Shown: piece by piece, positions 15,982 to 24,024 of the stretch
Layout of the letters: every line of letters begins with the position of its first letter
Position numbering within the stretch: position 1 is the first letter of the stretch
NCBI RefSeq assembly: GCF_002850745.1
Contig: NZ_KZ559473.1
Location: 163,677-227,676, forward strand
Direction: 5' to 3'
DNA: 64,000 nucleotides
Source: Nonomuraea indica
GTDB lineage: Bacteria > Actinomycetota > Actinomycetes > Streptosporangiales > Streptosporangiaceae
The notes under the pieces: model-generated
Database searches by the model: none
The model's input: only the letters and a program-made list of their open reading frames with translations
What the model was told of the DNA's origin: nothing
Translations under genes and position numbers: made by a program

Positions 15982-17019
15982 TCAGCTGACGAACGGGACG
16001 ACCGCGCTCCACGCCGGGTCAGCTGCCACGTCGACGCGCGCCCGGCCCTCCCGCCAGCCCGCCGCCAGCTCGCGCAGCCGCTCGGCGGCGTCACCGTCCG
16101 GGTCGGCGTACACGTGCACGATCCGATGGCCCTCGGCGCTCAGGTGCACGGCGAGCACGGCCGCGGCGGCCGGCTCGGCCAGCAGTCCCGCCAGCCGCTC
16201 GTCGAACGCGCCCAGCGCCTCCACCGACTCCCCGGCGGGCAGGCCGTCGTCGTCGCGGTGGGCGTACGGCAACGTCACCATGACATGCTGCTCGAACAGC
16301 GGGAAGTCGACCGGCCGCAGCGGATGCCTGACCGTCGCCACCAGCGGCGCGCCCGAGGCCGTCTGCCCCTCCAGCAGCGCCCACTGCTCCTCCGTGTAGC
16401 CGGAGGCCAGGTCGGCGACCACGGCGGGCAGGTGCACGGCCGCCACGCCGTCGATCGGCTCGTGCGTCACCGTCCTGATCTCGCCCACCCAGCGGGCCAC
16501 CTCGTCCTCGCCCAGCACCCGGTCGAGCGCGAGCAGCGCCGCCTCCATCCGGTCGTCCTCGCCCAGCTCGCCGAAGACGGGGTGGTAGGCGGCCACGTCC
16601 ACCCGGGTGGCGCCGAGCGGGGCGCGCAGCCCGAGCACGAGCTTGCCCACCGGCACCTCGACACCGCCCGCCTCGACCGTCAGCTCCTGCGCCCGGGCGT
16701 TGGCCTGACGGGACGGATGGAACTCCCACAGCAGGTCGCCCGTGGGCGCCGCCCGGGCCCAGCGGTGCGCCAGCGGGCGCAGCTCGGCGTCGCCCGCGGC
16801 CGTCACGACCAGCGCGTGCGCCGCCTCCCTGCCCGGAGCCAGCTCCCAGACCAGATCCGGGTGGACGGCCCGCACGGCCGGGCCCAGCTCGGCGGCCAGC
16901 CCCGCGGTGTCGTCCGCCGCCACCAGGGCGTCGATCCGGGGCCTCGCGCCCTCCCACCACGCCCAGAACGTGGCGATGCCGTCGTCTTCCACGTCGCCCT
17001 TGCGGCCGAACAGTCGCAT
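15982..17019 (-). CDS. DUF695-like protein of unknown function
   Basis: The 345-aa protein begins MRLFGRKGDVEDDGIATFWAWW. It has an acidic soluble fold with no signal peptide or membrane helix. The C-terminal 130 residues (from LPYAHRDDDGLP to the final DPAWSAVVPF) resemble DUF695-type domains in their spacing and closing motif. That assignment is from memory and unproven. The start is ATG 17019 with GGAAGGA about 9 nt upstream. It lies on the minus strand between the cysteine desulfurase and mnmA, both plus-strand, so it interrupts a functional pair. No catalytic motif is visible. Confidence 0.75.
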   Translation of the reverse strand: MRLFGRKGDVEDDGIATFWAWWEGARPRIDALVAADDTAGLAAELGPAVRAVHPDLVWELAPGREAAHALVVTAAGDAELRPLAHRWARAAPTGDLLWEFHPSRQANARAQELTVEAGGVEVPVGKLVLGLRAPLGATRVDVAAYHPVFGELGEDDRMEAALLALDRVLGEDEVARWVGEIRTVTHEPIDGVAAVHLPAVVADLASGYTEEQWALLEGQTASGAPLVATVRHPLRPVDFPLFEQHVMVTLPYAHRDDDGLPAGESVEALGAFDERLAGLLAEPAAAAVLAVHLSAEGHRIVHVYADPDGDAAERLRELAAGWREGRARVDVAADPAWSAVVPFVS

Positions 17020-17108
17020 AGCCGTGCATCCTTCCAGAAGAGCGGGGTGGAGCGTGCCCGGGCACCGCGCGAAGCGCACCCTCCATCGGACAGTACTCTG
17101 GAACGGTC

Positions 17109-18167
17109 ATGGGACTGCGTGTGCTTGCCGCCATGTCGGGCGGCGTCGACTCAGCCGTGGCCGCTGCTCGCATCGCCGAGGCCGGTCACGACGTCACCGG
17201 TGTGCATCTCGCCCTGTCGGCCAACCCCCAATCCCACCGCACGGGAGCCCGGGGCTGCTGCACGGTCGAGGACTCACGCGACGCCCGCCGCGCCGCCGAC
17301 GTGATCGGCATCCCGTTCTACATCTGGGACATGGCCGAGCGCTTCCAGCGCGACGTGATCGAGGACTTCGTCGCCGAGTACGCCGCGGGCCGCACGCCCA
17401 ACCCGTGCCTGCGGTGCAACGAGAAGATCAAGTTCGCGGCGGTGCTCGACCGGGCGCTCGCGCTCGGGTTCGACGCCGTGGCGACCGGCCACCACGCCCG
17501 GCTCGTCGACGGTGTGCTGTCGCGCAGCGTCGACGCGGGCAAGGACCAGTCCTACGTGCTCGGCGTGCTCACCCGCGAGCAGCTCGGCCACGCCATGTTC
17601 CCGCTGGGCGACTCCACCAAGGCGCAGGTGCGCGAGGAGGCGGCCCGGCGCGGCCTGACCGTGGCCGACAAGCCCGACAGCCACGACATCTGCTTCATCG
17701 CCGACGGCGACACGCGCGGCTTCCTGGCCGAGCGGCTCGGCTCGGCCGAGGGGCCGATCGTCGACCAGGCGGGCGAGGTGGTCGGCAGCCACCAGGGGGC
17801 CCACGGGTTCACGGTGGGGCAGCGCAAGGGCCTGCGCATCGACCGGCCGGCCGCCGACGGCAGGCCGCGCTACGTGCTGTCGATCGAGCCCGTGTCCAAC
17901 ACGGTGACGGTCGGGCCGCGCGCCGCGCTGGAGGTCACCTCCATCACCTGCGGGCCGCCCGTCTGGAACGGCCCGTCCGTCCTCGACGACCTGACCGTCC
18001 AGCTGCGCGCGCACGGCGAGGTCTACGGCTGCCGCATCGAGGAGTCGGACGGCGGGCTGCGCATCGAGCTCGACCGGCCCGCGACCGGGGTGGCCCCCGG
18101 CCAGGCGGCGGTGCTCTACTCGGGCGCCACCGTGATCGGCTCCGCCACGATCGCACACGCCGCCTGA
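17109..18167 (+). CDS. mnmA: tRNA-specific 2-thiouridylase
   Basis: MnmA adenylates and thiolates U34 of tRNA-Lys, tRNA-Glu and tRNA-Gln, using sulfur from a cysteine desulfurase relay. The 352-aa protein has the PP-loop SGGVDS (residues 10-15). C103 (in PCLRCNEKIKF) and C195 (in HDICFI) sit at the two catalytic cysteine positions, with the GKDQSYV segment between them. The last 100 residues form the beta-barrel tRNA-binding domain. A -10 TACTCT at 17094-17099 lies 9 nt before the ATG, so the transcript may be leaderless. The final codons already belong to a minisatellite that continues past the stop. Confidence 0.96.
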   Translation: MGLRVLAAMSGGVDSAVAAARIAEAGHDVTGVHLALSANPQSHRTGARGCCTVEDSRDARRAADVIGIPFYIWDMAERFQRDVIEDFVAEYAAGRTPNPCLRCNEKIKFAAVLDRALALGFDAVATGHHARLVDGVLSRSVDAGKDQSYVLGVLTREQLGHAMFPLGDSTKAQVREEAARRGLTVADKPDSHDICFIADGDTRGFLAERLGSAEGPIVDQAGEVVGSHQGAHGFTVGQRKGLRIDRPAADGRPRYVLSIEPVSNTVTVGPRAALEVTSITCGPPVWNGPSVLDDLTVQLRAHGEVYGCRIEESDGGLRIELDRPATGVAPGQAAVLYSGATVIGSATIAHAA

Positions 18168-18322
18168 GTCACACGCCGCCTGGTACGCACGCCGCCCGAC
18201 GCACGCCGCCCGACGCACGCCGCCTGGTACGCACGCCGCCCGACGCACGCCGCCCGACGCGCGCCGCCTGGCGCGCGCGCCGCTAGGTACGCACGCCGCC
18301 CGACGCGCGCCGCCTGGCGCGC
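18154..18322 (+). repeat. 14/16-bp minisatellite running from the mnmA 3' end
   Basis: About eleven units of the type CGCACGCCGCCCGA (14 nt) or CGCACGCCGCCTGGTA (16 nt) follow one another. A higher-order 44-bp block (16+14+14) is duplicated at 18181-18224 and 18225-18268 with one mismatch. The first unit contains the last mnmA codons and its TGA stop. The array fills the gap to the convergent MBL gene. It is a tandem repeat, not a CRISPR, because there are no spacers. Confidence 0.9.
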
Positions 18323-18329
18323 TGGGGTC

Positions 18330-18962
18330 TCAGCCCAGCGTGACCGACTCGCCGGCGGCCAGCCTGCGCATGTCGGCGCCCTGCTCGTCCGACTCGTGCT
18401 TCAGCCAGCTGTCCACGATGGACAACCCGGCGTCGTTGAGCAACCCGTCGTGCGTCGAGTAGGCGCGGGCCGGACGGATGGTGCGCAGATACTCGACCAT
18501 CTCCATGCCCTTCAGCCATGGGGCGTTGGTCGGCACCAGCAGCGTCGGCACCTCCACGTCGGGCACCGTCAGCGCGTCACCCGGGTAGAACACCTCCTCG
18601 TCGAGCAGGAACCCGACATTCTGGACGATCGGCATGTCAGGGTGGTTCTTCGCGTGCCACTCGCCGAACACCCGCACCGCGAACCCCGCCGCCGTGAAGT
18701 CGTCGCCGTGCCGCACCACCTGCACCTTGGCCGGGACGCCCGACAGCTCCCCGGCGACGCCCTCGCAGGTCCACACCTCCAGCTCCGGCGTGGCCGACCT
18801 CAGGCGCTCGACGTCGAGATGGTCGAAGTGCTGGTGCGTGACGAGCACCGCGTCGGCGCCGTCGAGCGCCTCCGCCTCGCTGAACGCGCCCGGGTCGATG
18901 ACGAGGACCTTGCCGTCCTTCTCCAGCCGGACGCACGCGTGACCGTACTTGGTGAGCCTCAT
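18330..18962 (-). CDS. MBL-fold metal-dependent hydrolase (UlaG-like)
   Basis: This 210-aa soluble protein begins MRLTKYGHACVRLE, the usual opening of UlaG/YtnP-type metallo-beta-lactamase-fold hydrolases. It carries the metal motif THQHFDHLD with H43, H45, D47 and H48. Further ligands are likely H103 in EWHAKNHPD, D128 in YPGDAL and H171 in STHDG. It should bind two zinc-type ions and cleave an ester, lactone or phosphoester; the substrate is unknown. Its start is only 23 bp from the divergent methionine synthase-type gene, so their promoters overlap. Its 3' end faces the mnmA minisatellite. Confidence 0.92.
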   Translation of the reverse strand: MRLTKYGHACVRLEKDGKVLVIDPGAFSEAEALDGADAVLVTHQHFDHLDVERLRSATPELEVWTCEGVAGELSGVPAKVQVVRHGDDFTAAGFAVRVFGEWHAKNHPDMPIVQNVGFLLDEEVFYPGDALTVPDVEVPTLLVPTNAPWLKGMEMVEYLRTIRPARAYSTHDGLLNDAGLSIVDSWLKHESDEQGADMRRLAAGESVTLG

Positions 18963-18985
18963 CTCCGAGAGCCTACGCTTGTCCC

Positions 18986-19978
18986 ATGTTGACGTGGGAA
19001 GCCACCGGGGTCGGGTCGCATCCCGGCAAGGATCATCTGGAGGCGGCGCGGGTCGTCTTCGGCGAGGTGCCCGGCCTGCCGTACCTGCCCGAGCTGCCGG
19101 CGCGCGGCGTGGGCGCCGACATGGTCGGCCGGACGGCGGCGCTGCTGGTGGACCTGCCGGTGGAGGTGCAGCCGTCGGGATGGCGGCTCACCGACCGCCC
19201 GGGCCGCGATCACCGCAGGGCCGTCGACCATCTCAGGCGCGACCTCGACGGGCTGGAGGAGGCCGGGCACGCCTACGAGGGGCCGCTCAAGGTGCAGGTG
19301 TGCGGGCCGTGGACGCTCGCGGGCGCGGTCGAGCTGCGCCACGGCGACAAGATGCTGTCCGACCACGGCGCGGTGCGCGACCTGACCGCCTCCCTGGCGC
19401 AGGGCGTCGCCGACCACGTGGCGGAGGTGCGGCGGCGGCTGCCCGGCGTCACCGAGGTCGTGCTCCAGCTCGACGAGCCGGGCCTGCCGGGCGCGCTGGC
19501 GGGCACGGTGCCGACCGCGTCGGGGTTCGGGCGGCTGGCCGCCGTCGAGGAGTGGCGGGTGGAGGAGTCGCTGCGCGCCTTCCCCGACCCCGTCGTCCAC
19601 TGCTGCGCGCCCGCCGTGCCGTACGCGCTGCTGCGCAGGGCCGGTGTGCGGGGCGTGTCGGTGGACGCCTCGCTCGTCAGGCGGCGCGACGAGGACTCCC
19701 TGGGCGAGGCGGTCGAGGCGGGCATGGCGCTGCTGCTCGGCGTGGTGCCGGGCACCGACACCCGGCTGCCCGGCCCCGACGTGGTCGCCAAGCCGGCGCT
19801 GGAGCTGTGGCGGCGGCTGGGCTTCCCGCCCGACCGGCTGTCCCGCCAGGTGGCGCTCACCCCGGCCTGCGGGCTCGCGGGGGCGTCGCCGGCGTACGCG
19901 AGGGCGGCGCTGGGCGCCTGCCGCAAGGCGGCCCAGGTGCTCAGGGAGGACCCGGAGGGCGAGAGGCGGGAGCGGTGA
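18986..19978 (+). CDS. Core-type cobalamin-independent methionine synthase
   Basis: The 330-aa protein corresponds to only the C-terminal catalytic barrel of MetE; the N-terminal half of the long enzyme is missing. Zinc ligands are present as H205 and C207 (VHCCAP) and C295 (TPACGLAG), with QLDEPGLPG near residue 161 as the conserved DEP segment. Core MetE proteins make methionine from homocysteine, but with a methyl donor other than polyglutamyl methyl-THF. A -10 TACGCT (18974-18979) lies 6 nt before the ATG, indicating a leaderless transcript. The gene sits between mnmA and ligA, as in other actinomycetes as far as I recall. Confidence 0.85.
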   Translation: MLTWEATGVGSHPGKDHLEAARVVFGEVPGLPYLPELPARGVGADMVGRTAALLVDLPVEVQPSGWRLTDRPGRDHRRAVDHLRRDLDGLEEAGHAYEGPLKVQVCGPWTLAGAVELRHGDKMLSDHGAVRDLTASLAQGVADHVAEVRRRLPGVTEVVLQLDEPGLPGALAGTVPTASGFGRLAAVEEWRVEESLRAFPDPVVHCCAPAVPYALLRRAGVRGVSVDASLVRRRDEDSLGEAVEAGMALLLGVVPGTDTRLPGPDVVAKPALELWRRLGFPPDRLSRQVALTPACGLAGASPAYARAALGACRKAAQVLREDPEGERRER

Positions 19979-20012
19979 CCGCACCCACCCGGGACGGCGG
20001 TCCCTGAAGGGT

Positions 20013-20280
20013 CCGTGGCGGTCTCTCCGAGAGCCCGTGGGGCTCTCCTGAGAGGCCGTGGCGGTCTCCTCCGGGACCGTGGCGCTCTCCTGAAGGGCCG
20101 TGGCGGTCTCCTCAGGGACCGTGGCGGTCTCCTGAGGGGCCGTGGGGAGTGTTTGCCGACGGGCTTGTGGCGAGGTGTTGCCGAGGGGGCTTTGGCGGGT
20201 CTTGTCTAGGGGTTGTGACGGTTTCGCCGAGGGGTCTGTGACGGTCCTGTTGAGGAACCCGTGGCGGTTCGCGGGTGGTC
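20013..20280 (+). repeat. 21-bp minisatellite upstream of ligA
   Basis: Seven copies of CCGTGGCGGTCTCCTNAGGGN start at 20013, 20035, 20056, 20077, 20098, 20119 and 20140, a period of 21 nt (one step of 22). About five decayed copies continue to around 20280, recognisable by GTGGCGG or GTGACGG words followed by GAGGGG or TAGGGG. The array fills most of the 391-bp gap between the methionine synthase gene and ligA. I see no gene in this gap. The ligA promoter must lie in its last 90 bp. Confidence 0.88.
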
Positions 20281-20369
20281 CGATGGGGATGACCTGGGCC
20301 GTTCTTGTCGGTGCCGGGCGATAGCGTTTCCTCAGGTCGGGAACGCGGCGAGAGCGAAGGAGGACTCGC

Positions 20370-22556
20370 GTGAGCGAGCCAAGCGCCGGGGGCGTGCCGG
20401 TGGCCGCGCTGAAGCGGCACGCGGAGCTGACGGAGCTGGTCGAGGAGGCGCGCTGGCGCTACTACGTGCTCGACCAGCCGACGGTCAGCGACGCCGAGTT
20501 CGACGGCTGGTTCAGGGAGCTGCTCGCCCTGGAGGAGGCGCACCCGTCGCTCCAGACGCCCGACTCGCCGACGCAGAAGGTCGGCGCGCCGGTCTCGGGC
20601 GACTTCGCCAAGGTGCGGCACCTCGCGCGCATGGAGAGCCTCGACAACGCCTTCGACGCCGCCGACATGGCCGCCTGGCAGGCCAGGGCCGAGCGGCTGG
20701 CCGAGGGCGACCCCGGCCCCTACCTCGTCGAGCTCAAGATCGACGGCCTGGCGGTGGCCCTCGTCTACCGTGACGGCAAGCTGGAGCGCGGAGCCACCCG
20801 GGGCGACGGCCGCACGGGCGACGACGTCACCGCCAACGTCCGCACGATCAAGGGCGTCCCGCACCGGTTGCACGGCGACGACGTGCCCAGCCTGGTCGAG
20901 GTGCGCGGCGAGGTCTACATCCCGGTCGACGACTTCACCAAGCTCAACGAGCAACTCGTCGAGCAGGGCAAGCCCCCGTTCGCCAACCCGCGCAACTCCG
21001 CCGCCGGCACCCTGCGCCAGAAGGACCCGCGCATCACCGCCCAGCGCCCGCTGCGCATGATCGTCCATGGTGTCGGCGTGTGGGAGGGCGCGACGGCGCC
21101 GCGCGCCCAGTCGGAGGTCTACGACCGGCTGCGCGCGTTCGGGCTGCCGGTCAGCGACCTCTACCAGGTGGTCCAGGGCCTCGACGAGGTCAACGCGTTC
21201 ATCGAGCACTACCGCGTGCACCGGCACGACCCGCCCTACGAGATCGACGGCGTCGTCGTCAAGGTCGACGACTTCCGCACCCAGCGCGAGCTGGGCTCCA
21301 CCTCGCGGGCGCCGCGCTGGGCGATCGCCTACAAATACCCGCCCGAAGAGGTCAACACCAAGCTGCTCGACATCCAGGTCGGCGTGGGCCGCACCGGCCG
21401 GGTCACGCCGTTCGCGGTGATGGAGCCCGTCGTGGTCGCCGGGTCCACGGTCGAGCGGGCCACGCTGCACAACGCCGCGATCGTCGTCAAGAAGGGCGTG
21501 CTGATCGGCGACACGGTCGTGCTGCGCAAGGCCGGCGACGTCATCCCCGAGATCGTCGGCCCGGTCACGGCGCTGCGCGACGGCTCCGAGCGGGAGTTCG
21601 TCATGCCCACCCACTGCCCCGAGTGCGGCACCGAGCTGGCCTACGAGAAGGAGGGCGACGCCGACCTGCGCTGCCCCAACGCCCGCGGCTGCCCGGCGCA
21701 GATCCGCGAGCGCATCTTCTTCGCCGCCCGTCGCACCGCCCTCGACATCACCGGCCTCGGCTACGTCGCGGCGACCGCGCTCACCCAGCCGCTCCCGCCG
21801 CAGCAGCCGGCCGTGCGCACCGAGGCCGACCTGTTCGACCTCACGCTGGAGCAGCTCATCCCCATCAGGTCGGTGGTGCGCGACAAGGACACCGGCCTGC
21901 CCAAGATCGACCCCAGGACGGGGGAGCAGAAGGTCGTCTCGTTCTTCTCCAACGTCAACGGCCAGCCGAGCCAGAACGCGCTGACGCTCCTCCAGGAGCT
22001 GGAGGAGGCCAAACAGAGGCCGCTCGCGCAGGTCCTCGTCGCCCTGTCCATCCGCCACATCGGGCCGCCCACCGCCCGTGTCCTCGCCGACCAGATGCGC
22101 TCGATGGACGCCATCATGAACGCCTCGGAGGAGGAGCTGGCCGCCATCGAGGGCATCGGCCCCCGGATGGCCGCCACCATCCGTGAGTGGTTCGCGGTCG
22201 ACTGGCACCGCGAGATCATCGAGCGCTGGCGGGCGGCCGGGGTTCGCATGGAGGACGAGCCGGCCCCGGAGAAGGGGCCGCAGACCCTCCAGGGCCTCAC
22301 CTTCGTCGTGACCGGCACCCTCGACGGCTACACCCGTGACAGCGCGGCCGAGGCCCTCACCAGCCGGGGCGGCAAGGTCGCGGGATCGGTGTCGAAGAAG
22401 ACGTCGTTCGTGATCGTGGGGGAGAACGCCGGGTCCAAGTACGACAAGGCGGTCAGTCTGGGGGTCCCGATCCTCGACGAGCAGGGCTTCGAGGTTCTCC
22501 TCAAGGACGGCCCGGAGGCGGCGTCCGCGGTCGCCGTCGCCCCCGAGACCGAGTAA
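20370..22556 (+). CDS. ligA: NAD-dependent DNA ligase
   Basis: LigA seals nicks between Okazaki fragments and in repair, using NAD as adenylate donor. The 728-aa protein has the domain Ia YYVLDQPTVSDAEFD NMN-binding segment (residues 31-46) and the adenylated lysine K123 in ELKIDG. The nucleotidyltransferase motifs and OB fold follow. A four-cysteine zinc finger (CPECGTE through CPNARGCPAQ), helix-hairpin-helix motifs (IEGIGPRMA) and a C-terminal BRCT domain from GLTFVVTGTLDGY complete it. GTG 20370 has GAAGGAGG 7 nt upstream. A 35-residue insert around DKDTGLPKIDPRTGE is usual in actinobacterial ligases. It is an essential housekeeping gene. Confidence 0.98.
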   Translation: MSEPSAGGVPVAALKRHAELTELVEEARWRYYVLDQPTVSDAEFDGWFRELLALEEAHPSLQTPDSPTQKVGAPVSGDFAKVRHLARMESLDNAFDAADMAAWQARAERLAEGDPGPYLVELKIDGLAVALVYRDGKLERGATRGDGRTGDDVTANVRTIKGVPHRLHGDDVPSLVEVRGEVYIPVDDFTKLNEQLVEQGKPPFANPRNSAAGTLRQKDPRITAQRPLRMIVHGVGVWEGATAPRAQSEVYDRLRAFGLPVSDLYQVVQGLDEVNAFIEHYRVHRHDPPYEIDGVVVKVDDFRTQRELGSTSRAPRWAIAYKYPPEEVNTKLLDIQVGVGRTGRVTPFAVMEPVVVAGSTVERATLHNAAIVVKKGVLIGDTVVLRKAGDVIPEIVGPVTALRDGSEREFVMPTHCPECGTELAYEKEGDADLRCPNARGCPAQIRERIFFAARRTALDITGLGYVAATALTQPLPPQQPAVRTEADLFDLTLEQLIPIRSVVRDKDTGLPKIDPRTGEQKVVSFFSNVNGQPSQNALTLLQELEEAKQRPLAQVLVALSIRHIGPPTARVLADQMRSMDAIMNASEEELAAIEGIGPRMAATIREWFAVDWHREIIERWRAAGVRMEDEPAPEKGPQTLQGLTFVVTGTLDGYTRDSAAEALTSRGGKVAGSVSKKTSFVIVGENAGSKYDKAVSLGVPILDEQGFEVLLKDGPEAASAVAVAPETE

Positions 22557-22665
22557 CCACCCCCACCCAGGGCCGGACCGTCCGGGAGGAGTCCCGTCCC
22601 ACCACGCGGAACGCCGCCACCGCACAGGCAGGCGCCGCGCGTGAGCACGGCGCGCGGTAGGGCCG

Positions 22666-22785
22666 CGCGTGGAGACGTTGCGCGTGGAGACGTTGCGCGT
22701 GGAGACGCTGCGCGTGGAGACGTTGCGCGTGGAGACGTTGCGCGTGGAGACGTTGCGCGTGGAGACGTTGCGCGTGGAGACGTTG
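22666..22785 (+). repeat. 15-bp minisatellite downstream of ligA
   Basis: Eight back-to-back copies of CGCGTGGAGACGTTG occupy 22666-22785; only the third (22696) differs, by one base (CTG for TTG). A decayed copy follows near 22856. The near identity suggests recent slippage-type expansion. In one frame the unit would read VETLR repeated; I regard that as a by-product of the 15-nt period and not as a protein. Confidence 0.95.
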
Positions 22786-22854
22786 CGGCCCGCACGCTCG
22801 ACGCCGACCCCGGCGTGCACGCCGTCGTCGTCTACGGCGGCGCGTGCGGGCCGC
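22785..22854. repeat. 13-bp inverted repeat next to the 15-bp array
   Basis: GCGGCCCGCACGC (22785-22797) and its exact complement GCGTGCGGGCCGC (22842-22854) flank 44 nt. The structure adjoins the tandem array and could form a long-looped hairpin. There is no T tract, so it is not a standard intrinsic terminator, though it may still help end ligA transcription. Confidence 0.6.
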
Positions 22855-23065
22855 ATGGAGATGTTGCGCAGCAGGTGTGGTCCCGCGCGGGAGGTGCGCT
22901 CGCCGGATGCGTGGGCCGTGTTGAGGGGTGAGTTGGTGCGTGCCGTGGTGGGGGTGCGGCGGAGCGGGCCTCGCTCGGTGGCGAGCGGCGCGTGGGGTGT
23001 GTGATCGCGTTTATCGGGCAGGCGCCGTCCCGTCAGCGCTCATGTGTCTCACTGGAAGGCCTTTC

Positions 23066-23326
23066 ATGACTGTCGAACAGCCTGCCGTCTGCCCGAGGTG
23101 CCAGGGCGTGACCGTGGCCCTGCACGCCAGTGCCTACACGCCCGCTCGCGCACGGCTGATCCTCGCCAACGGCTACTGTCGCGGCCACGGGTACGACGTC
23201 GAGCGCAGCCCCGGACACGACGGGCATGCCGAGGTCACCACGCTCCCCGTCCGCGGTCAGCGGCATCGGGAGGAGCGCACCGGGTCCGACCTCGACGTCT
23301 TCCGGGTCAGCCACGCCGAGGTGTGA
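23066..23326 (+). CDS. Small zinc-knuckle-like hypothetical protein
   Basis: The 86-aa protein begins MTVEQPAVCPRCQG. It contains C9-x2-C12 and C38-x2-H41, a plausible CCCH zinc site with a 25-residue spacer. The rest is polar and soluble. ATG 23066 has GGAAGG 6 nt upstream; an upstream ATG at 23042 is less likely. It stands alone between ligA and the c-di-GMP gene, flanked on both sides by repeat-rich non-coding DNA. I do not recognise a family. Codon use is normal for the genome, so I think it is real but of unknown function. Confidence 0.6.
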   Translation: MTVEQPAVCPRCQGVTVALHASAYTPARARLILANGYCRGHGYDVERSPGHDGHAEVTTLPVRGQRHREERTGSDLDVFRVSHAEV

Positions 23327-24024
23327 CGAAGGCCCTGTCCGCCGATGCGCACTGCGGTCCCAGTCCGCAAGGGTGAGGGCGGGCGGTCCCCGAGAACGCC
23401 TCCACGGCGCGGAGCGCGGGGCCACCCGGAGGGCGCCGTGGCGCTGTCGTTCTGCCTGCTGCTGGCGCCCCCAGTGGCAGGTCGCCCGTCCGCTGCCGCG
23501 GTCGGTGATCTGTCCGGTGCGCCTGCGGAGGACTGCGGGCGGCGGGACGTGGTGGGCGGAACCTTGTGGCCCAGCGGGACGAGCGGGGCCAGCGGAACGA
23601 CCAGCGGGACGGATGCGGACCGGAGAGACGGATGCGGGCCGAAGAGACGGGCGGGCCGGAGAGACGGATGCGGGCCTGAGGGACGTTGTGGGTCGGCGAG
23701 ACGCTGGGCACGGGGTGAACCCGACAGGTCCGGGACGCAGGGTGTGACACCGTGCCGGGGGCGGTGCCCGCCCTGTCCGGTACGCCGCAGGCCGGTGTCT
23801 GCCCGGCGTGGCTCCTCGGCGGGGCTTGCCGAGTTTCCCCGCGAGGGCAGCGAATGGGGCGAAAACCCGCCCAGTAGGCACAGAGCGTCGATATGCTGTC
23901 TACACAGTGTTGTTTCCGGGCATATGTCCGAAAGGAGAAGTCACAGAACGTACGCGGTTGGTTTCGCGAAGTGGGGTAAAGGTCGTACCCTCCCATAGTG
24001 ACCTGATGGGGGTTCTGTTTACCG
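23327..24024. other. 698-bp repeat-containing gap before the c-di-GMP gene
   Basis: I see no convincing gene. A degenerate 17-19-bp tandem repeat with units ending in GAGACG or GGGACG lies at 23612-23703 (five copies), preceded by three imperfect AGCGGRACGA words at 23570-23610. The last 140 bp (23890-24024) are clearly less GC-rich, with AT-rich words such as GATATGCTGTCTACACAG. They look like the promoter region of the following gene. An open frame of about 217 codons across the gap has poor codon bias and a composition unlike real proteins. Confidence 0.55.

Larger units (their letters stand above)
22557..23065. other. Non-coding stretch after ligA
   Basis: This 509-bp gap holds a 15-bp tandem array and a 13-bp inverted repeat (listed separately), with GC-rich unique sequence on each side. 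Both strands have open frames only because the 15-bp unit is a multiple of three. I see no convincing gene. The ribosome-binding site for the next small gene is at its right end. Confidence 0.55.

Noticed and set aside
18154..22785. CRISPR arrays
   Set aside because: The repeats are directly adjacent without unique spacers, and no cas genes are present in the window.
20112..22856. A 914-codon minus-strand frame across ligA
   Set aside because: It is a shadow of ligA and of the in-frame 15-bp repeat. Its repetitive NVSTR part comes only from the minisatellite.
22669..23004. A plus-strand frame encoding VETLR repeats
   Set aside because: It exists only because the repeat unit is 15 nt. There is no ribosome-binding site or known repeat family, and it ends in unstructured sequence.
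23345..23998. A 217-codon frame in the gap before the GGDEF-EAL gene
   Set aside because: Codon bias is poor, the sequence is Arg/Gly/Cys-rich and repetitive, and it overlaps the AT-richer promoter region of the next gene.
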